A stretch of DNA of 51,968 nucleotides from Candidatus Rokuibacteriota bacterium (GTDB lineage Bacteria > Methylomirabilota > Methylomirabilia > Rokubacteriales > CSP1-6). The position numbers were made by a program, and so were the translations under genes. The stretch lies in the NCBI GenBank assembly GCA_016188005.1, contig JACPIQ010000133.1:1-51968 (forward strand), in the 5' to 3' direction. The notes under the pieces were generated by a model. It was given only the letters and a program-made list of their open reading frames with translations. It was not told where the DNA came from and made no database searches. Positions within the stretch are counted from its first letter, which is position 1, and each line of letters begins with the position of its first letter. Positions 1 to 9,418 of the stretch are shown in pieces.

Positions 1-1907
1 ACTACCAGGTGCAGCACGTGGAATTCGCGGCCGACGGCACGGTGTGGGACGTGGCGGCGCTGCAGCAGCTGGTGATCGAGCCGACGCCGGGCGCCGATCT
101 CCTGATCGGCTACGGGGCGGCGGACCGGATCGACGGGCGCGACGGTGACGACGAGATCTACGGCCGGGAAGGCAACGACACCCTCGGGGGCGGGGCAGGC
201 GCCGATCGGCTCTACGGCGAGGGAGGAGAGGACAGCCTCGCAGGCGGAGAGGGGGACGATCAGCTGGACGGCGGCGGCGGGGACGACACGCTCGAGGGCG
301 GGGCCGGCAGCGATCTTCTCGACGGCGGCTTTGGCGACGACACCTACCTCTTCGGCCGCGGCAGCGGGCAGGACACGGTGAGCGATCACGACTGGCAGGT
401 GGTGGACACGGACCGGGTGCTGGTGGCCGCGGATGTCCTGCCCACCGAGGTCAGCGTGAGCCGGGACGTGAACACCGGCGACCTGGTGCTGCGGATCATC
501 GGGACGACGGACGAGGCGCGCCTCGGGGGCTGGTTCAACGAGGGGTTCGGGTCGGACTACGAGGTGCAGCGGGTGGAGTTCCTGGCGGACGGGACGATCT
601 GGGACGTGGAGAGGCTGAAGCAGATGGTGGTGCAGGGGACGGCGGGGGACGACACGCTGATCGGCTACGAGAGCGCCGACACGCTCGCGGGGCTCGGGGG
701 GGCGGACAGCCTGTGGGGCAACGGGGGCGATGACCGCCTGGACGGGGGCGCGGGGGCGGACGGCATGTGGGGCGGCCAGGGCAATGACACCTATGTCGTT
801 GACGATCCAGGCGACGGGGTGAACGAGTCGGGCGGCCAGGGAACGGACAGCGTGCTGTCGAGCGTGAGCTTGACCCTGCCGGCCAACGTGGAGCGTCTCA
901 CCCTCACGGGGACGGGTGCCATCAACGCAACCGGCAACGAACTGGCCAATGCCCTCACCGGCAACTCCGCGGCGAATGTCCTCGACGGCGGTCCGGGGGC
1001 CGACACCATGACGGGGGGCGCCGGCAATGACAGCTACGTCGTGGACGCCGCGGGCGACCGGATCGTCGAGCTGACGGGGCAGGGCACCGACACGGTCAAG
1101 AGTGGGATCAGCTACACGCTCGGCGCCAATGTGGAGAACCTGACGCTCACCGGAGCGGGCGCCATCAACGCCACGGGGAACTCCCTCCGGAACGTCCTCA
1201 CCGGGAATGCCGCCGCCAACACCCTCAACGGCGGGGCGGGCGCCGACACCATGAAGGGCGGTGCGGGCAACGACACCTATGTCGTGGACAATGCGGGCGA
1301 CCTCGTGACGGAGGCGCCGGGCCAGGGCACCGACACGGTGCGGGCGGGGGTGAGCTACACCCTCGGCGCCAACCTCGAGCATCTCACGCTCACGGGGAGC
1401 GCCGCGATCAACGCCACGGGCAACGCGGCGGGCAACACGCTCACCGGCAATGCCGCGGCCAACGCGCTCACCGGCGGCGCCGGCGCGGATACGCTGATCG
1501 GCGGGCGCGGCAACGACACCTACCGCTTCGACCGGGGCGCGGGCGCCGACCGGATCGTCGAGAACGACGCCACCACGGGTAACGCGGACACCGCCGCTTT
1601 CGGCGCCGGCATCCGCCCGCTCGATCTCATCCTGAGCCGAAGCGTGGACAGCCTCGTGCTCGGGCTCCAGGCCTCGGCGGATACGGTGACGGTGCAGAAC
1701 TGGTACCGGGGTGCGGCCTACCAGGTCGAGGTGATCCGGGCTGGCGACGGCAGCCGGCTCGCCGCCGTCCAGGTGAACTCGCTCATCCAGGCCATGGCCG
1801 GCTTCAGCCAGAGCACGGGGCTGTCCTGGAGCCAGGCCGTCACGGAGCGCCCGGCCGATGTCGCGACCATCCTCGCGGCCCACTGGCAGCCGGGGCAGGG
1901 TGGCTGA
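1..1907 (+). CDS. RTX calcium-binding protein, C-terminal part (5' truncated by window edge)
   Basis: This is the C-terminal part of a secreted RTX protein. The frame is open to the left edge: Tyr and Gln codons precede the first possible GTG at 9, so the true start lies upstream. Counting from 9, glycine/aspartate nonapeptides (GGxGxDxLxG type) occur at about residues 30-115 and 215-260; in this family they bind calcium and fold as a beta roll. Two blocks ending VEFxADGTxWDV, at the start and near 185-205, look like haemolysin-type calcium-binding-related domains, and a degenerate third lies near 530-595. Residues 258-500 hold three 81-residue repeats. No enzymatic domain is visible in this part, so its activity (adhesin, S-layer, enzyme) is unknown. 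The exporter genes follow directly, making it the likely substrate; such proteins carry an uncleaved C-terminal secretion signal. Confidence 0.9.
   Translation, partial: YQVQHVEFAADGTVWDVAALQQLVIEPTPGADLLIGYGAADRIDGRDGDDEIYGREGNDTLGGGAGADRLYGEGGEDSLAGGEGDDQLDGGGGDDTLEGGAGSDLLDGGFGDDTYLFGRGSGQDTVSDHDWQVVDTDRVLVAADVLPTEVSVSRDVNTGDLVLRIIGTTDEARLGGWFNEGFGSDYEVQRVEFLADGTIWDVERLKQMVVQGTAGDDTLIGYESADTLAGLGGADSLWGNGGDDRLDGGAGADGMWGGQGNDTYVVDDPGDGVNESGGQGTDSVLSSVSLTLPANVERLTLTGTGAINATGNELANALTGNSAANVLDGGPGADTMTGGAGNDSYVVDAAGDRIVELTGQGTDTVKSGISYTLGANVENLTLTGAGAINATGNSLRNVLTGNAAANTLNGGAGADTMKGGAGNDTYVVDNAGDLVTEAPGQGTDTVRAGVSYTLGANLEHLTLTGSAAINATGNAAGNTLTGNAAANALTGGAGADTLIGGRGNDTYRFDRGAGADRIVENDATTGNADTAAFGAGIRPLDLILSRSVDSLVLGLQASADTVTVQNWYRGAAYQVEVIRAGDGSRLAAVQVNSLIQAMAGFSQSTGLSWSQAVTERPADVATILAAHWQPGQGG
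780..1508 (+). repeat. Three tandem 243-bp coding repeats in the RTX gene
   Basis: The codons for GND(T/S)Y begin at 780, 1023, 1266 and 1509, an exact 243-base (81-codon) period. Each unit runs through a GQGTD(S/T)V stretch, an ANxExLTLTG stretch and INATGN, and ends in a GGxGADTM/L calcium-binding turn. The conserved spacing with diverged sequence suggests unit duplication under selection, as in other RTX adhesins. Confidence 0.9.
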
Positions 1908-4059
1908 GCGGGAGCGCCTGGACACCGGGCTCGCGGGCCTGCTGGCGCTGGCGCGGTACCTGGGCGTTGCGGCGGACGGCGAGGCGCTGCGCCACCGCTT
2001 CGGTCGCTCCGCCGCGCCGCTCTCGCCGCCCGAGCTGGTGCGCGCGGCCCGCCACCTCGGGCTCCGCGCTCGCACGGTGAGGCGCCGCTGGGCGCGGCTG
2101 GCCGCGGCCCCGCTTCCGGCCATGGCGCTGCGGGCCGACGGCGGCTGGCTGGTCGTGGCACGCGCCGACCGGGAGCGCGCGCTGGTCCAGGAGCCCGGCG
2201 CCCCGGCCGTGGCTGTCTGGTCCCGCGAGCGCTTCGAGGCCGCATGGACGGGCACGGTGCTCCTCTGCGCGCGTCGTGGCGCCGCCAGGTCCGGCGATCG
2301 GCGCTTCGGGCTCAGGTGGTTTCTCCCCTTCGTCGTCAAGTACCGGCGCCAGCTCGCCCAGGTGCTGGCGGCCTCGGTGCTCCTGCAGGTGCTGGGGCTC
2401 GTGACGCCGCTCTTCACCCAGGTCGTCATCGACAAGGTCCTGGTCCACCGTGGGCTCCAGACGCTCGACGTGCTCGCCGCAGGCATGCTGGGGCTCCTGG
2501 TCTTCGAGGCGCTGCTGGGGGGCCTGCGCGCCTATCTCTTCTCCCACACCGCGGCGCGCATCGACGTGGAGCTGGGCGCCCGCCTCGTACGCCACCTGCT
2601 GGCGCTGCCGCTCTCCTACTTCGAGGCGCGCCGGGTGGGGGACTCGGTGGCGCGCGTGCGCGAGCTCGAGGGCATCCGGCACTTCCTGACGGGCTCGCCG
2701 ATCACGGCTGCCGTGGACGCGCTGTTCACGGGGATCTTCGTGGCCGTGCTCTTCCTCTACAGCGTGCCGCTCGCTGCCCTGGCGCTGGGCGCGCTACCCG
2801 GGTATGTCCTGCTCTCCCTCGCCGTCACCCCGCTCCTCCGCGACCGCCTGGACGAGAAGTTCAGGCGGGGCGCCGACAGCCAGGCCTTCCTCGTCGAGTG
2901 CGTCCGCGGTGTGGAGACGGTCAAGGCCATGGCCGTGGAGCCGCAGATGGAGCGGCGCTGGGAGGAGCACCTGGCGGGCTACGCGCGCGCCGGCTTCCGC
3001 GCGGCGCAGGCGGGGCAGGTGGCGGGAGAGCTGGCCTCGCTGCTGAGCCGGGTGACGGCGCTGGCTATCCTCTGGTGGGGCGCGCGCCTGGTGATGGAGG
3101 GCGCGCTGACGGTGGGTGAGCTCATCGCCTTCAACATGCTGGCGGCGCGGGTGAGTGGCCCGGTGCTGCGCCTCGTCCAGTGCTGGCAGGAGTTCCAGCA
3201 GGCGGCGGTCTCCGTGGCGCGGCTCGGCGATGTGCTCGACACCCCGCGCGAGACGCCGCGCCTGGCGGGCTTTGGCCGCCCGCCCGGCGTCGCCGGCCGC
3301 CTCGTCTTCGAGGAGGTCTCCTTTCGCTACCGCGCGGGGGGCCCCGATGTCCTGCGCGGCGTGTCCTTCTCCATCCATCCCGGGGAGGTGGTCGGCATCG
3401 TCGGCCCCTCCGGCTCCGGCAAGAGCACTCTCGCCAAGCTCCTCCAGCGGCTCCACGCACCGGCCTCGGGCCGCGTCCTGCTGGACGGCATGGACCTCGG
3501 GCAGCTGGATCCCGTCTGGCTCCGGCGCCGCGTCGCCGTGGTGCCCCAGGAGACCGTGCTCTTCGGCGGCTCGGTGCGGGAGAACATCGCCCTCGGCGAC
3601 CCGGGCCTGCCGCTGGAGCGGGTCGTGGCGGCGGCGCGGCTGGCCGGCGCCCACGACTTCATCGCCGCGCTCCCGGAGGGCTACGACACCGCGGTGGGCG
3701 ATCACGGCTGCGCGCTGTCCGGCGGGCAGCGCCAGCGCATCGCCATCGCCCGCGCGCTCTGCGCCGACCCCGCGGTGCTGATCTTCGACGAGGCGACGAG
3801 CGCGCTCGACCACGAGGCCGAGCGCGCCATCCGCCGCCGGCTCCCCGACATCTGCCGCGGCCGCACGGTGCTTGTCATCGCCCACCGCCTGACCATGATG
3901 GAGCGGGTCGACCGCGTCCTCGTCATCGAGGGCGGGCGCGTGGCGGAGGAGGGGACACCGGCTGCCCTCGGCGGGGCAGGGGGATTCTTCGCGCGGCTCT
4001 GCGAGGATCAGGGTCGGGGGCGGCCCGTCGGCGCGGCGGTCCGGTCCGGGGACCCGTGA
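1900..4059 (+). CDS. Type I secretion ABC transporter (HlyB/PrtD-like) with degenerate C39 domain
   Basis: This is the inner-membrane ATPase/permease of a type I secretion system, powering one-step export of the upstream RTX protein. The 719-residue length is typical of HlyB. Domains in order are an N-terminal C39-peptidase-like domain (about 1-130), a six-helix membrane domain (about 145-430) and an ATPase domain (about 460-700) with Walker [10 protein letters not shown], signature [15 protein letters not shown] and Walker [13 protein letters not shown]. The C39 domain reads [16 protein letters not shown], so the catalytic Cys position is Thr; in HlyB such dead domains bind the substrate rather than cut it. 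I chose GTG 1900, which overlaps the RTX stop by 8 bases; an ATG at 1858 in the same frame would add 14 residues of no obvious domain. It overlaps the HlyD-like gene by 4 bases. No TolC-type outer-membrane gene is in the window. Confidence 0.93.
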   Translation: MAERERLDTGLAGLLALARYLGVAADGEALRHRFGRSAAPLSPPELVRAARHLGLRARTVRRRWARLAAAPLPAMALRADGGWLVVARADRERALVQEPGAPAVAVWSRERFEAAWTGTVLLCARRGAARSGDRRFGLRWFLPFVVKYRRQLAQVLAASVLLQVLGLVTPLFTQVVIDKVLVHRGLQTLDVLAAGMLGLLVFEALLGGLRAYLFSHTAARIDVELGARLVRHLLALPLSYFEARRVGDSVARVRELEGIRHFLTGSPITAAVDALFTGIFVAVLFLYSVPLAALALGALPGYVLLSLAVTPLLRDRLDEKFRRGADSQAFLVECVRGVETVKAMAVEPQMERRWEEHLAGYARAGFRAAQAGQVAGELASLLSRVTALAILWWGARLVMEGALTVGELIAFNMLAARVSGPVLRLVQCWQEFQQAAVSVARLGDVLDTPRETPRLAGFGRPPGVAGRLVFEEVSFRYRAGGPDVLRGVSFSIHPGEVVGIVGPSGSGKSTLAKLLQRLHAPASGRVLLDGMDLGQLDPVWLRRRVAVVPQETVLFGGSVRENIALGDPGLPLERVVAAARLAGAHDFIAALPEGYDTAVGDHGCALSGGQRQRIAIARALCADPAVLIFDEATSALDHEAERAIRRRLPDICRGRTVLVIAHRLTMMERVDRVLVIEGGRVAEEGTPAALGGAGGFFARLCEDQGRGRPVGAAVRSGDP

Positions 4060-5384
4060 GCCGCGCGCGACCGCGGGCGAGGCGAGAGGACCGAGAGTTC
4101 CTGCCCGCGCTCCTCGAGATCCAGGACTCGCCGCCCTCCCCGCTGGGCGTGGCGCTGGGCGCGGTCATCCTGGCCCTCGTCGCCGCGACGGCGGCGTGGG
4201 CCTACCTGGGCGCGCTCGACGTGGTGGCCGTCGCGAGCGGCCGGATCATCGCCGCCGGCCACTCGAAAGTGATCCAGCCGCTGGAGTCCGGCCTGATCCG
4301 CGCGATCCGCGTCGCCGATGGCGCAGAGGTGCGGAAGGGGCAGCTGCTCGTGGAGCTGGATCCCACCGTGAGCGGCGCCGACGAGACGCGGCTCGGGAGC
4401 GAGGAGATATCGGCCCGCCTCCACGTCGCCCGCCTGCGCGCGCTCCTGGCGGGAGAGGCGTCCTTCGGGGTGCCGCCCGGCGCCGAGGCGGGGCTCGTCG
4501 CGCTCCAACGTCAGCTCTTGTCGGACCAGCGGCAGGAGCACGAACGCCGGCTCGAGGCGGCGGCGCTGGCGATCCGGCAGCGAGTCTCGGCGGTGGAGGG
4601 CGCCCGGGCCGGCGTGGAGCGCCTCGAGGCGCTCGTCGTGATGCAGACCGAGCGCGCCCGCGCCTACCGCACGCTGCTCGAGCGCGAGTACGTGGCGCGG
4701 ATGCAGTACCTCGAGGTGGAGGAGCGGCGGGTGGACCGGGTCCAGGAGCTCGCCATGGAACGCCAGCGCCTCGACCGGGAGCGGGCCGCGCTCGGCGAGG
4801 CCGAGAAGCAGGCGGAGGTGCTCGAGTCCGAGTTCCGGCGGGCCCGACTTGGGGAGCTGACCGAGTGGGAGGCGCGGGCTGCGGCGCTCTCCCAGGAGGT
4901 GCTGAAGGCGGCCCGGCGCCGCGCGGTCCAGCGGCTCGTCGCCCCGGTGGACGGCGTCGTCCAGCAGCTCGCGGTGCATACGGTCGGGGGCGTGGTGACG
5001 CCCGGGCAGCAGCTCATGGTCGTGGTGCCCCGGGAGGCCCGACTCGAGGTCGAGGCCTGGCTGGAGAACAAGGACATCGGCTTCGTCCGGCCCGGGCAGC
5101 CCGTCGAGATCAAGGTGGAGACCTTCCCGTTCACGCGTTACGGCACCGTGCCGGGGCAGGTCACGAGCCTGTCCGGTGATGCCGTCTCCGTCGAGCGGCT
5201 CGGGCTCGTCTACGCGGCGCGGGTGAGCCTCGAACGGACGGTGGTCCGCGTGGACGAGCGAGAGGTGGCCCTCGCCCCGGGCATGGCCGTCAGCGTCGAG
5301 ATCATGATCGGCCGGCGCCGCGCGCTCGACTTCTTCCTGAGCCCGCTCCTGCGGCGCACGCAGGAGGCCTTCCGCGAGCCCTAG
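4056..5384 (+). CDS. HlyD-family periplasmic adaptor (membrane fusion protein)
   Basis: This is the adaptor linking the ABC transporter to an outer-membrane channel. The 442-residue protein has a short basic cytoplasmic N-terminus, one membrane segment near residues 30-50 (LGVALGAVILALVAATAAW), a lipoyl-like half (IRVADGAEVRKGQLLVELDP), a long charged coiled-coil region (about 100-290), the second lipoyl half (APVDGVVQQL) and a beta-barrel domain. The GTG start at 4056 overlaps the ATPase stop by 4 bases, giving translational coupling. The frame extends open upstream through the ABC gene, but that stretch is not HlyD-like. Its stop codon lies inside a small hairpin shared with the convergent gene. 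Confidence 0.93.
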   Translation: MSRARPRARREDREFLPALLEIQDSPPSPLGVALGAVILALVAATAAWAYLGALDVVAVASGRIIAAGHSKVIQPLESGLIRAIRVADGAEVRKGQLLVELDPTVSGADETRLGSEEISARLHVARLRALLAGEASFGVPPGAEAGLVALQRQLLSDQRQEHERRLEAAALAIRQRVSAVEGARAGVERLEALVVMQTERARAYRTLLEREYVARMQYLEVEERRVDRVQELAMERQRLDRERAALGEAEKQAEVLESEFRRARLGELTEWEARAAALSQEVLKAARRRAVQRLVAPVDGVVQQLAVHTVGGVVTPGQQLMVVVPREARLEVEAWLENKDIGFVRPGQPVEIKVETFPFTRYGTVPGQVTSLSGDAVSVERLGLVYAARVSLERTVVRVDEREVALAPGMAVSVEIMIGRRRALDFFLSPLLRRTQEAFREP

Positions 5385-5396
5385 CCACCTGGCTAG
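5381..5396. terminator. Hairpin carrying both convergent stop codons
   Basis: CTAGCC and GGCTAG form a perfect 6-bp stem with an ACCT loop. The TAG of the HlyD-like gene (5382-5384) and the TAG of the facing gene (5393-5395 on the other strand) both sit in the stem. There is no T-run, so a role as a bidirectional terminator is only plausible. Confidence 0.4.
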
Positions 5397-5812
5397 AAAC
5401 GGTCCCGGGGGCCGCGCCCCTCGATCCAGTCGAAGTACGGGACGGAGACGCGATAGGAGACTCCCGGCTTGTCCACGGGAACCTCGAAGTAGGTGCGGCC
5501 CTTGAGCGGCACCAGGCTGTCGACGTACCCCACGGTGGTGGCGGTGACGCGGCCCGCGGCGTCGAGGCTGTCCACGAGGAGCCGCACCCTGGCCGCGGCC
5601 AGCCCGTGGTCGTTGTAGACGTAGCCGGTGAGCAGCGTGCGCCCGCCCTTGGTCCGGCCAGCCTCGAACTCCACACGAAAGTACTTCTCTCCGAGCTTTG
5701 CGGCCGTGCTCTTGTCGGCGGCGGTGCCCTGGGCCGCGGCCGGGACGGTTTCCCAGCCCGCGCCTGTCCCCAGGACCAGGGCCGCCATCAGCGCGAGGGC
5801 ACAGGCTCTCAT
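5393..5812 (-). CDS. Small secreted protein, paralogue A
   Basis: A 139-residue protein with a signal peptide (MRAC plus a hydrophobic stretch, cleavage probably after AAAQG). The mature part, from about residue 40, reads as one beta-sandwich-like domain: KYFRVEFEAG, LTGYVYNDHGLAAARVRLLVDSLD, VGYVDSLVPLKGRTYFEVPV and SYRVSVPYFDW. The pattern resembles FxLYD/DUF3426-type domains in which a secreted beta domain ends in a membrane-proximal or protein-binding face, but I do not recognise a named family. The next gene on the same strand, 15 bases upstream, is a clear paralogue. The ATG at 5812 has a G-rich ribosome site 6 bases before it. Confidence 0.8.
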   Translation of the reverse strand: MRACALALMAALVLGTGAGWETVPAAAQGTAADKSTAAKLGEKYFRVEFEAGRTKGGRTLLTGYVYNDHGLAAARVRLLVDSLDAAGRVTATTVGYVDSLVPLKGRTYFEVPVDKPGVSYRVSVPYFDWIEGRGPRDRF

Positions 5813-5827
5813 GGTTGTCCCCCCAAG

Positions 5828-6199
5828 CTACATGACCCCGTTGTGGAGAAAGAAGGAGGTGACGGTGACGCGGTAGGAGGCCCCGGGGGCGGGCAGGCGC
5901 ACAGTGAAGTATGTGCGCCCGAAGGGCGGCACCAGGCTGTCCACGTACCCGACAGTGCTGGCGACGGACTGACCCGAGGCGTCCAGGGTCTCGACCAGCA
6001 GGCGCATGTTGCTGGCGGCGAGCCCGTAGTCACTGTAGACATAGCCGTCGAGCTCGGGCCGGCCGCCCCGTCCGGCCGCCACCTGCCACTCCACGCGGAA
6101 GTACTGCCCGAAGGGCACGGGCGGGCTCTGGGCCCGGGCCAGCCCGGCTCCGGCGAGGAGCAGGGTTGCCAGGAAGAGGACCTGGGCGCAACGCCTCAT
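5828..6199 (-). CDS. Small secreted protein, paralogue B
   Basis: A 123-residue exported protein with signal peptide MRRCAQVLFLATLLLAGAGL followed by ARAQ. It shares with its downstream neighbour the order YFRVEW, GYVYSDYGLAASNMRLLVETLDASG, STVGYVDSLVP, GRTYF and SYRVTV, so the pair arose by tandem duplication and later divergence. It is shorter and ends just after the last strand (FFLHNGVM). Function is unknown; a single extracytoplasmic beta domain is all that can be seen. The pair probably forms a two-gene operon. The ribosome site is weak. Confidence 0.8.
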   Translation of the reverse strand: MRRCAQVLFLATLLLAGAGLARAQSPPVPFGQYFRVEWQVAAGRGGRPELDGYVYSDYGLAASNMRLLVETLDASGQSVASTVGYVDSLVPPFGRTYFTVRLPAPGASYRVTVTSFFLHNGVM

Positions 6200-6259
6200 G
6201 TTCTTGAGATGCGCGAGGCCGGCCGGATGTTTCGCCGGCCCAGGGTCACCGAGACGGGC

Positions 6260-6874
6260 CTACCGCAGCCGGGCCGAGCCCCGCTCCCGGGCGCCGCCCT
6301 GGCCAACACGGGCGGCGATGTGCCGGGCGTGGCGCGCGACCTCGCGGAGATAATCGAGGATCGCCAGGTAGGCGCTGGAGGCCCGCGGCATGCAGACACC
6401 CTCGATGAGGCGCTCCTCGTGGGCCCGGGCGGAGTCCGAGGCGATGTCCTGGAAGCGCAGGCTCTCGATCTCCACGTGCCGGCCCAGCACCGGGTTGCCC
6501 GTGCGGGTGAGATCGCGCGCGCACTCCACCAGCTCGGCCGCGCGATCGAAGAGCTGGTTGATCTCGCGGACGCCGCGGTCGGTGAACACCATCCCCTCGG
6601 CCTCGATGGTCCGTACGCAGCGGAGCACCCCTTCGATGGCATCGCCCATGCGCTCGAGGTGGCCTGGCACGAAGCGCAGCGGCTCGGGCTCGGGCGGGGC
6701 GGCGAGAAACTCCTGAGTGAGCTCCTTCTCGCGCTTGTGGATGCTGCGGCCCAGGGCGGCCGCGGTCTCGAGCCCTGCGACGTCGTGGCGGTTGAATCCG
6801 GCGCGGGCACGCGCGAGCATCTCCACGGCGTCCTGGAACATGGGAAGGAGCGCCTCGCCTGCGGATGTGGCCAT
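6260..6874 (-). CDS. PhoU/DUF47-like helical protein
   Basis: This 204-residue all-alpha protein resembles PhoU-type regulators (DUF47 family), which act in the cytoplasm on phosphate or metal uptake. Supporting stretches are an early helix with QDAVEMLARA, the HLERMGDAIEGVLRCVRTIE segment with PhoU-like spacing, and a C-terminal helix SSAYLAILDYLREVARHARHIA. It has the length of a single-subunit DUF47 protein. The ATG at 6874 follows a GGAGG site by 7 bases. The neighbouring phosphofructokinase lies upstream on the same strand with a 45-base gap, so co-transcription is possible. There is no phosphate transporter nearby to name its partner, so the assignment rests on fold-like patterns only. 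Confidence 0.6.
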   Translation of the reverse strand: MATSAGEALLPMFQDAVEMLARARAGFNRHDVAGLETAAALGRSIHKREKELTQEFLAAPPEPEPLRFVPGHLERMGDAIEGVLRCVRTIEAEGMVFTDRGVREINQLFDRAAELVECARDLTRTGNPVLGRHVEIESLRFQDIASDSARAHEERLIEGVCMPRASSAYLAILDYLREVARHARHIAARVGQGGARERGSARLR

Positions 6875-6919
6875 GGCCGGACCTCCTCCAGTGCTCCCGA
6901 TGCTAGCGCCGCCGGCGAG

Positions 6920-8164
6920 TCACTTCAAGCCGGGGGGCGGCTCCACGAGAGGGCGGAAGCGACTGACCAGCTCCGTCTCGGTGAGGTTGCCCGCCTTGGC
7001 GATGGAGGCCAGCGCCGCCGCATCCTCGAAGTCCTCTGGCTTGAGCCGGATCATGTAGGCCCAGAGGGTCTGGTAGGCCTCGGACGTCACGTTGACGCGG
7101 CGCACCCGGGTGAAGCCTGTCTCCGGGTCCAGCATCTCGGCGAAGGGGATGGGGACGAACCGCCCGCCCTGGATCGTGACCATCGCCCCCGTGCCGCCCT
7201 CCAGGAGGAAGCGGGTGGCCCAGTAGCCAAGGCTCCGGCTGTACTGGATGTCGTAGGCCCCCGGCGCGGCGCTGCGGAGCTCATAGCCGAGTTCCTTGGC
7301 GACGATGGTCATGCGCGTGCCCCTGGCGCCGAGGCTGGCGGTGACGCGCTCCCGCACCGCCCGGCCCAGCTCGAGGTCCGTCAGCCGCACCCGACCCGCC
7401 GGGTCCCTCTCGACAGGCCCCAGCGTCTCCGGCCCCAGCTTCTCGGCCAGGCCCTCCGCCAGGATGGCGACGCCGTACTCGCGCCCGTGGGCGCGCCGCT
7501 TGATGATGGCCCCCTCGAGGATGCCCGCCAGCTGGTCCAGGGTGATATGGGGGGCGGCGAATTCCTCCGGGATCACCGTGAGAGTCGCCGCCGCCGAGCC
7601 GCCGATCCCGAGCGCCAGGTGGCCGGTCTGGCGGCCCATCACGGTGACGAAGAACCAGCGCTCCGTCGTGGCGGCGTCCTGCATGAGGTTACGCACCAGG
7701 TCCTTGCCGAGATTGCAGGCCGTCGTGAAGCCGAAGGTGACCAGATCGCCCGGCAGCGGCAGGTCGTTGTCGATGGTCTTGGGGATGTGGGCCAGGGTCA
7801 GCCCCGGCATGGCCTCCGCGATGCGCGCGGCGGTGTAGGCGGTGCCGTCGCCGCCGATGGTTATCAGGTGGTTGACGCCGAGACGCTCGAGGGCGCGGGC
7901 CACCCGGCTGAAGGCGCCGGGCTTGCGGGTGGCGTCGGTGCGGGAGGTGCGGAGGATCGATCCGCCGTCGAAGTGGATGGTGGAGACGCTGTGGACTTCC
8001 AGTTCCACCACGTGGCTCGGGTCTCCCGTGGCGAGCCAGCGGAAGCCGTCGTAGCAGCCGAGAACCCGGAGCCCCCGGTTGCGGGCCTCGATGGCCGCGG
8101 CCGCGATGGCGGCGTTGATCCCGGGGGCGGGCCCCCCTCCGACCAGAATGGCCAGCGTGCGCAT
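6920..8164 (-). CDS. pfkA: 6-phosphofructokinase
   Basis: This enzyme phosphorylates fructose 6-phosphate to fructose 1,6-bisphosphate in glycolysis. The 414 residues begin with MRTLAILVGGGPAPGINA and carry the GGDG motif (residues 104-107), PKTIDNDLP (128-136) and the substrate loop VMGRQTGH. Gly107 at the position equivalent to E. coli Gly104 suggests use of ATP, while Lys129 replaces E. coli Gly124, a feature of PPi-dependent and some protist-type ATP enzymes; the phosphoryl donor is therefore uncertain. It is longer than the 320-residue bacterial type and has a C-terminal extension. It diverges from the bisphosphatase gene across 213 bases, placing the opposing reactions side by side. A G-rich site (GAGGGGGG) precedes the ATG. 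Confidence 0.9.
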   Translation of the reverse strand: MRTLAILVGGGPAPGINAAIAAAAIEARNRGLRVLGCYDGFRWLATGDPSHVVELEVHSVSTIHFDGGSILRTSRTDATRKPGAFSRVARALERLGVNHLITIGGDGTAYTAARIAEAMPGLTLAHIPKTIDNDLPLPGDLVTFGFTTACNLGKDLVRNLMQDAATTERWFFVTVMGRQTGHLALGIGGSAAATLTVIPEEFAAPHITLDQLAGILEGAIIKRRAHGREYGVAILAEGLAEKLGPETLGPVERDPAGRVRLTDLELGRAVRERVTASLGARGTRMTIVAKELGYELRSAAPGAYDIQYSRSLGYWATRFLLEGGTGAMVTIQGGRFVPIPFAEMLDPETGFTRVRRVNVTSEAYQTLWAYMIRLKPEDFEDAAALASIAKAGNLTETELVSRFRPLVEPPPGLK

Positions 8165-8291
8165 GTGGCCCCCCTCGCTCTGGCTTATCTTACACGAGCC
8201 CGGCGCCCGCCTCCCGGGCCGCTTCGGCAGGTTCCCGCAGCGATACCGCGCATGGCTTTCGCCCGATGCGCGCGGAAATCGCCGAGGACGG

Positions 8292-8321
8292 TTGACTCGC
8301 TCACGCGCCTTCGTCTAGCAT
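8292..8321 (+). promoter_or_regulatory. Candidate sigma70 promoter for fbp-fbaB
   Basis: TTGACT (8292-8297) and TAGCAT (8316-8321) are separated by 18 bases and lie about 57 bases before the chosen fbp start. This is a good match to a housekeeping promoter in such GC-rich DNA. The divergent side shows only a TAAGAT-like hexamer (8187-8192, minus strand) without a clear -35. Confidence 0.5.
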
Positions 8322-8377
8322 CGAGGTCAGGACAGTCCACGCCGTTCTCATCCAGACTCCAGGGCGAGGTGGTCACC

Positions 8378-9382
8378 GTGGCCGACGAGCGCATCACCCT
8401 CTCGGAGCACCTTGCCAGGCGGCGCAGCGCCAGGGCGCCCGCCTATGCAGGTGGCGTGGCCGTGATCCTGAGCAGGCTGGCCGACGTGGCGGCCGTCATC
8501 GAGCGGGAGCTGGCCCATGCCGCCCTCCGCGACCATCTGGGCTATGCAGGCGGCACCAACCTCACCGGCGATCAGGTCAAGAAGCTCGACCTCTGGGGCC
8601 ACGACATCGTCCTGGCCGCCCTCCGCAAGACGGGCGCGGTCGCGGCCGTCGTCTCCGAGGAAGCGCCCGAGCCCGTGGAGATTGACGAGGGCCAGGGCCC
8701 CCACGGCATCGTGGTCTGCTGCGATCCGCTGGATGGCTCCAACAACCTGGACGTCAACGGGATCGTCGGCACCATCTTCTCCCTCCGCCCCAGCCGCGGC
8801 CTGGACCCGGCGGGCCCGGCCGTGCTGGGCCCGGTCGGTGATCAGCTCGCAGCGGGCTACGTGATGTACGGCCCTGCCTGCACCCTCGTCTACTCCGCGG
8901 GTGACGGCACCCACGGCTTCACCCTCGACCGGGACACCGGCGAGTTCCTCCTGACGCACCCGCAGATCCGGACCCCGAGGTGCGGGAAGAGCTACGGGAT
9001 CAACGAGGGGAACGTGCAGAGTTGGCACCCGGCCCAGCAGGCCTTCGTGCAGTTCCTCCGGACGCCGGACAAGGCCAACGGGCGGCCGTACTCGCTCCGC
9101 TACGTGGGGTCCATGGTGGCCGACGTCCACCGGTTCCTGCTCGAGGGCGGCATCTTCATGTACCCGGCCGACATGTCCGATCCCGCCAGGCCCCAGGGCA
9201 AGCTCCGGCTCCTCTACGAGGTGGCGCCCATGGCTTTCGTGCTGGAGCAGGCCGGCGGCCGGGCCAGCACCGGGACCGAGCGGGTGCTCGATCTCGTCGC
9301 CACCGAGTACCACCAGCGGGTGCCGGTCCTGATCGGCAGCGCGGATGAGGTGGCCCTGGCCGAAGACTTCTATCGCCGGTAG
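8378..9382 (+). CDS. fbp: Fructose-1,6-bisphosphatase, class I
   Basis: The enzyme removes the 1-phosphate from fructose 1,6-bisphosphate in gluconeogenesis or the Calvin cycle. The 334-residue length matches class I enzymes. Diagnostic stretches are the metal-binding CCDPLDGSNNLDVNGIVGT, the acidic loop VSEEAPE, the substrate site YVGSMVADVHRFLLEGGIF, and GKLRLLYEVAPMAFVLEQAGG. The frame stays open far upstream, but the fold starts at ITLSEHL. I chose GTG 8378 because GAGGTGG lies 5 bases before it; GTG 8369 is an alternative adding three residues. The aldolase follows after 36 bases, so the two are probably one operon. Confidence 0.95.
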   Translation: MADERITLSEHLARRRSARAPAYAGGVAVILSRLADVAAVIERELAHAALRDHLGYAGGTNLTGDQVKKLDLWGHDIVLAALRKTGAVAAVVSEEAPEPVEIDEGQGPHGIVVCCDPLDGSNNLDVNGIVGTIFSLRPSRGLDPAGPAVLGPVGDQLAAGYVMYGPACTLVYSAGDGTHGFTLDRDTGEFLLTHPQIRTPRCGKSYGINEGNVQSWHPAQQAFVQFLRTPDKANGRPYSLRYVGSMVADVHRFLLEGGIFMYPADMSDPARPQGKLRLLYEVAPMAFVLEQAGGRASTGTERVLDLVATEYHQRVPVLIGSADEVALAEDFYRR

Positions 9383-9418
9383 GCGGGGAACGCCCCCGCC
9401 CGGAAAGGACGGACACTC

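Noticed and set aside
5606-8377. Long open extension upstream of fbp on the plus strand
   Set aside because: It is antisense to the paralogue pair, the PhoU-like gene and pfkA. Class I bisphosphatase length and motifs begin at 8378.
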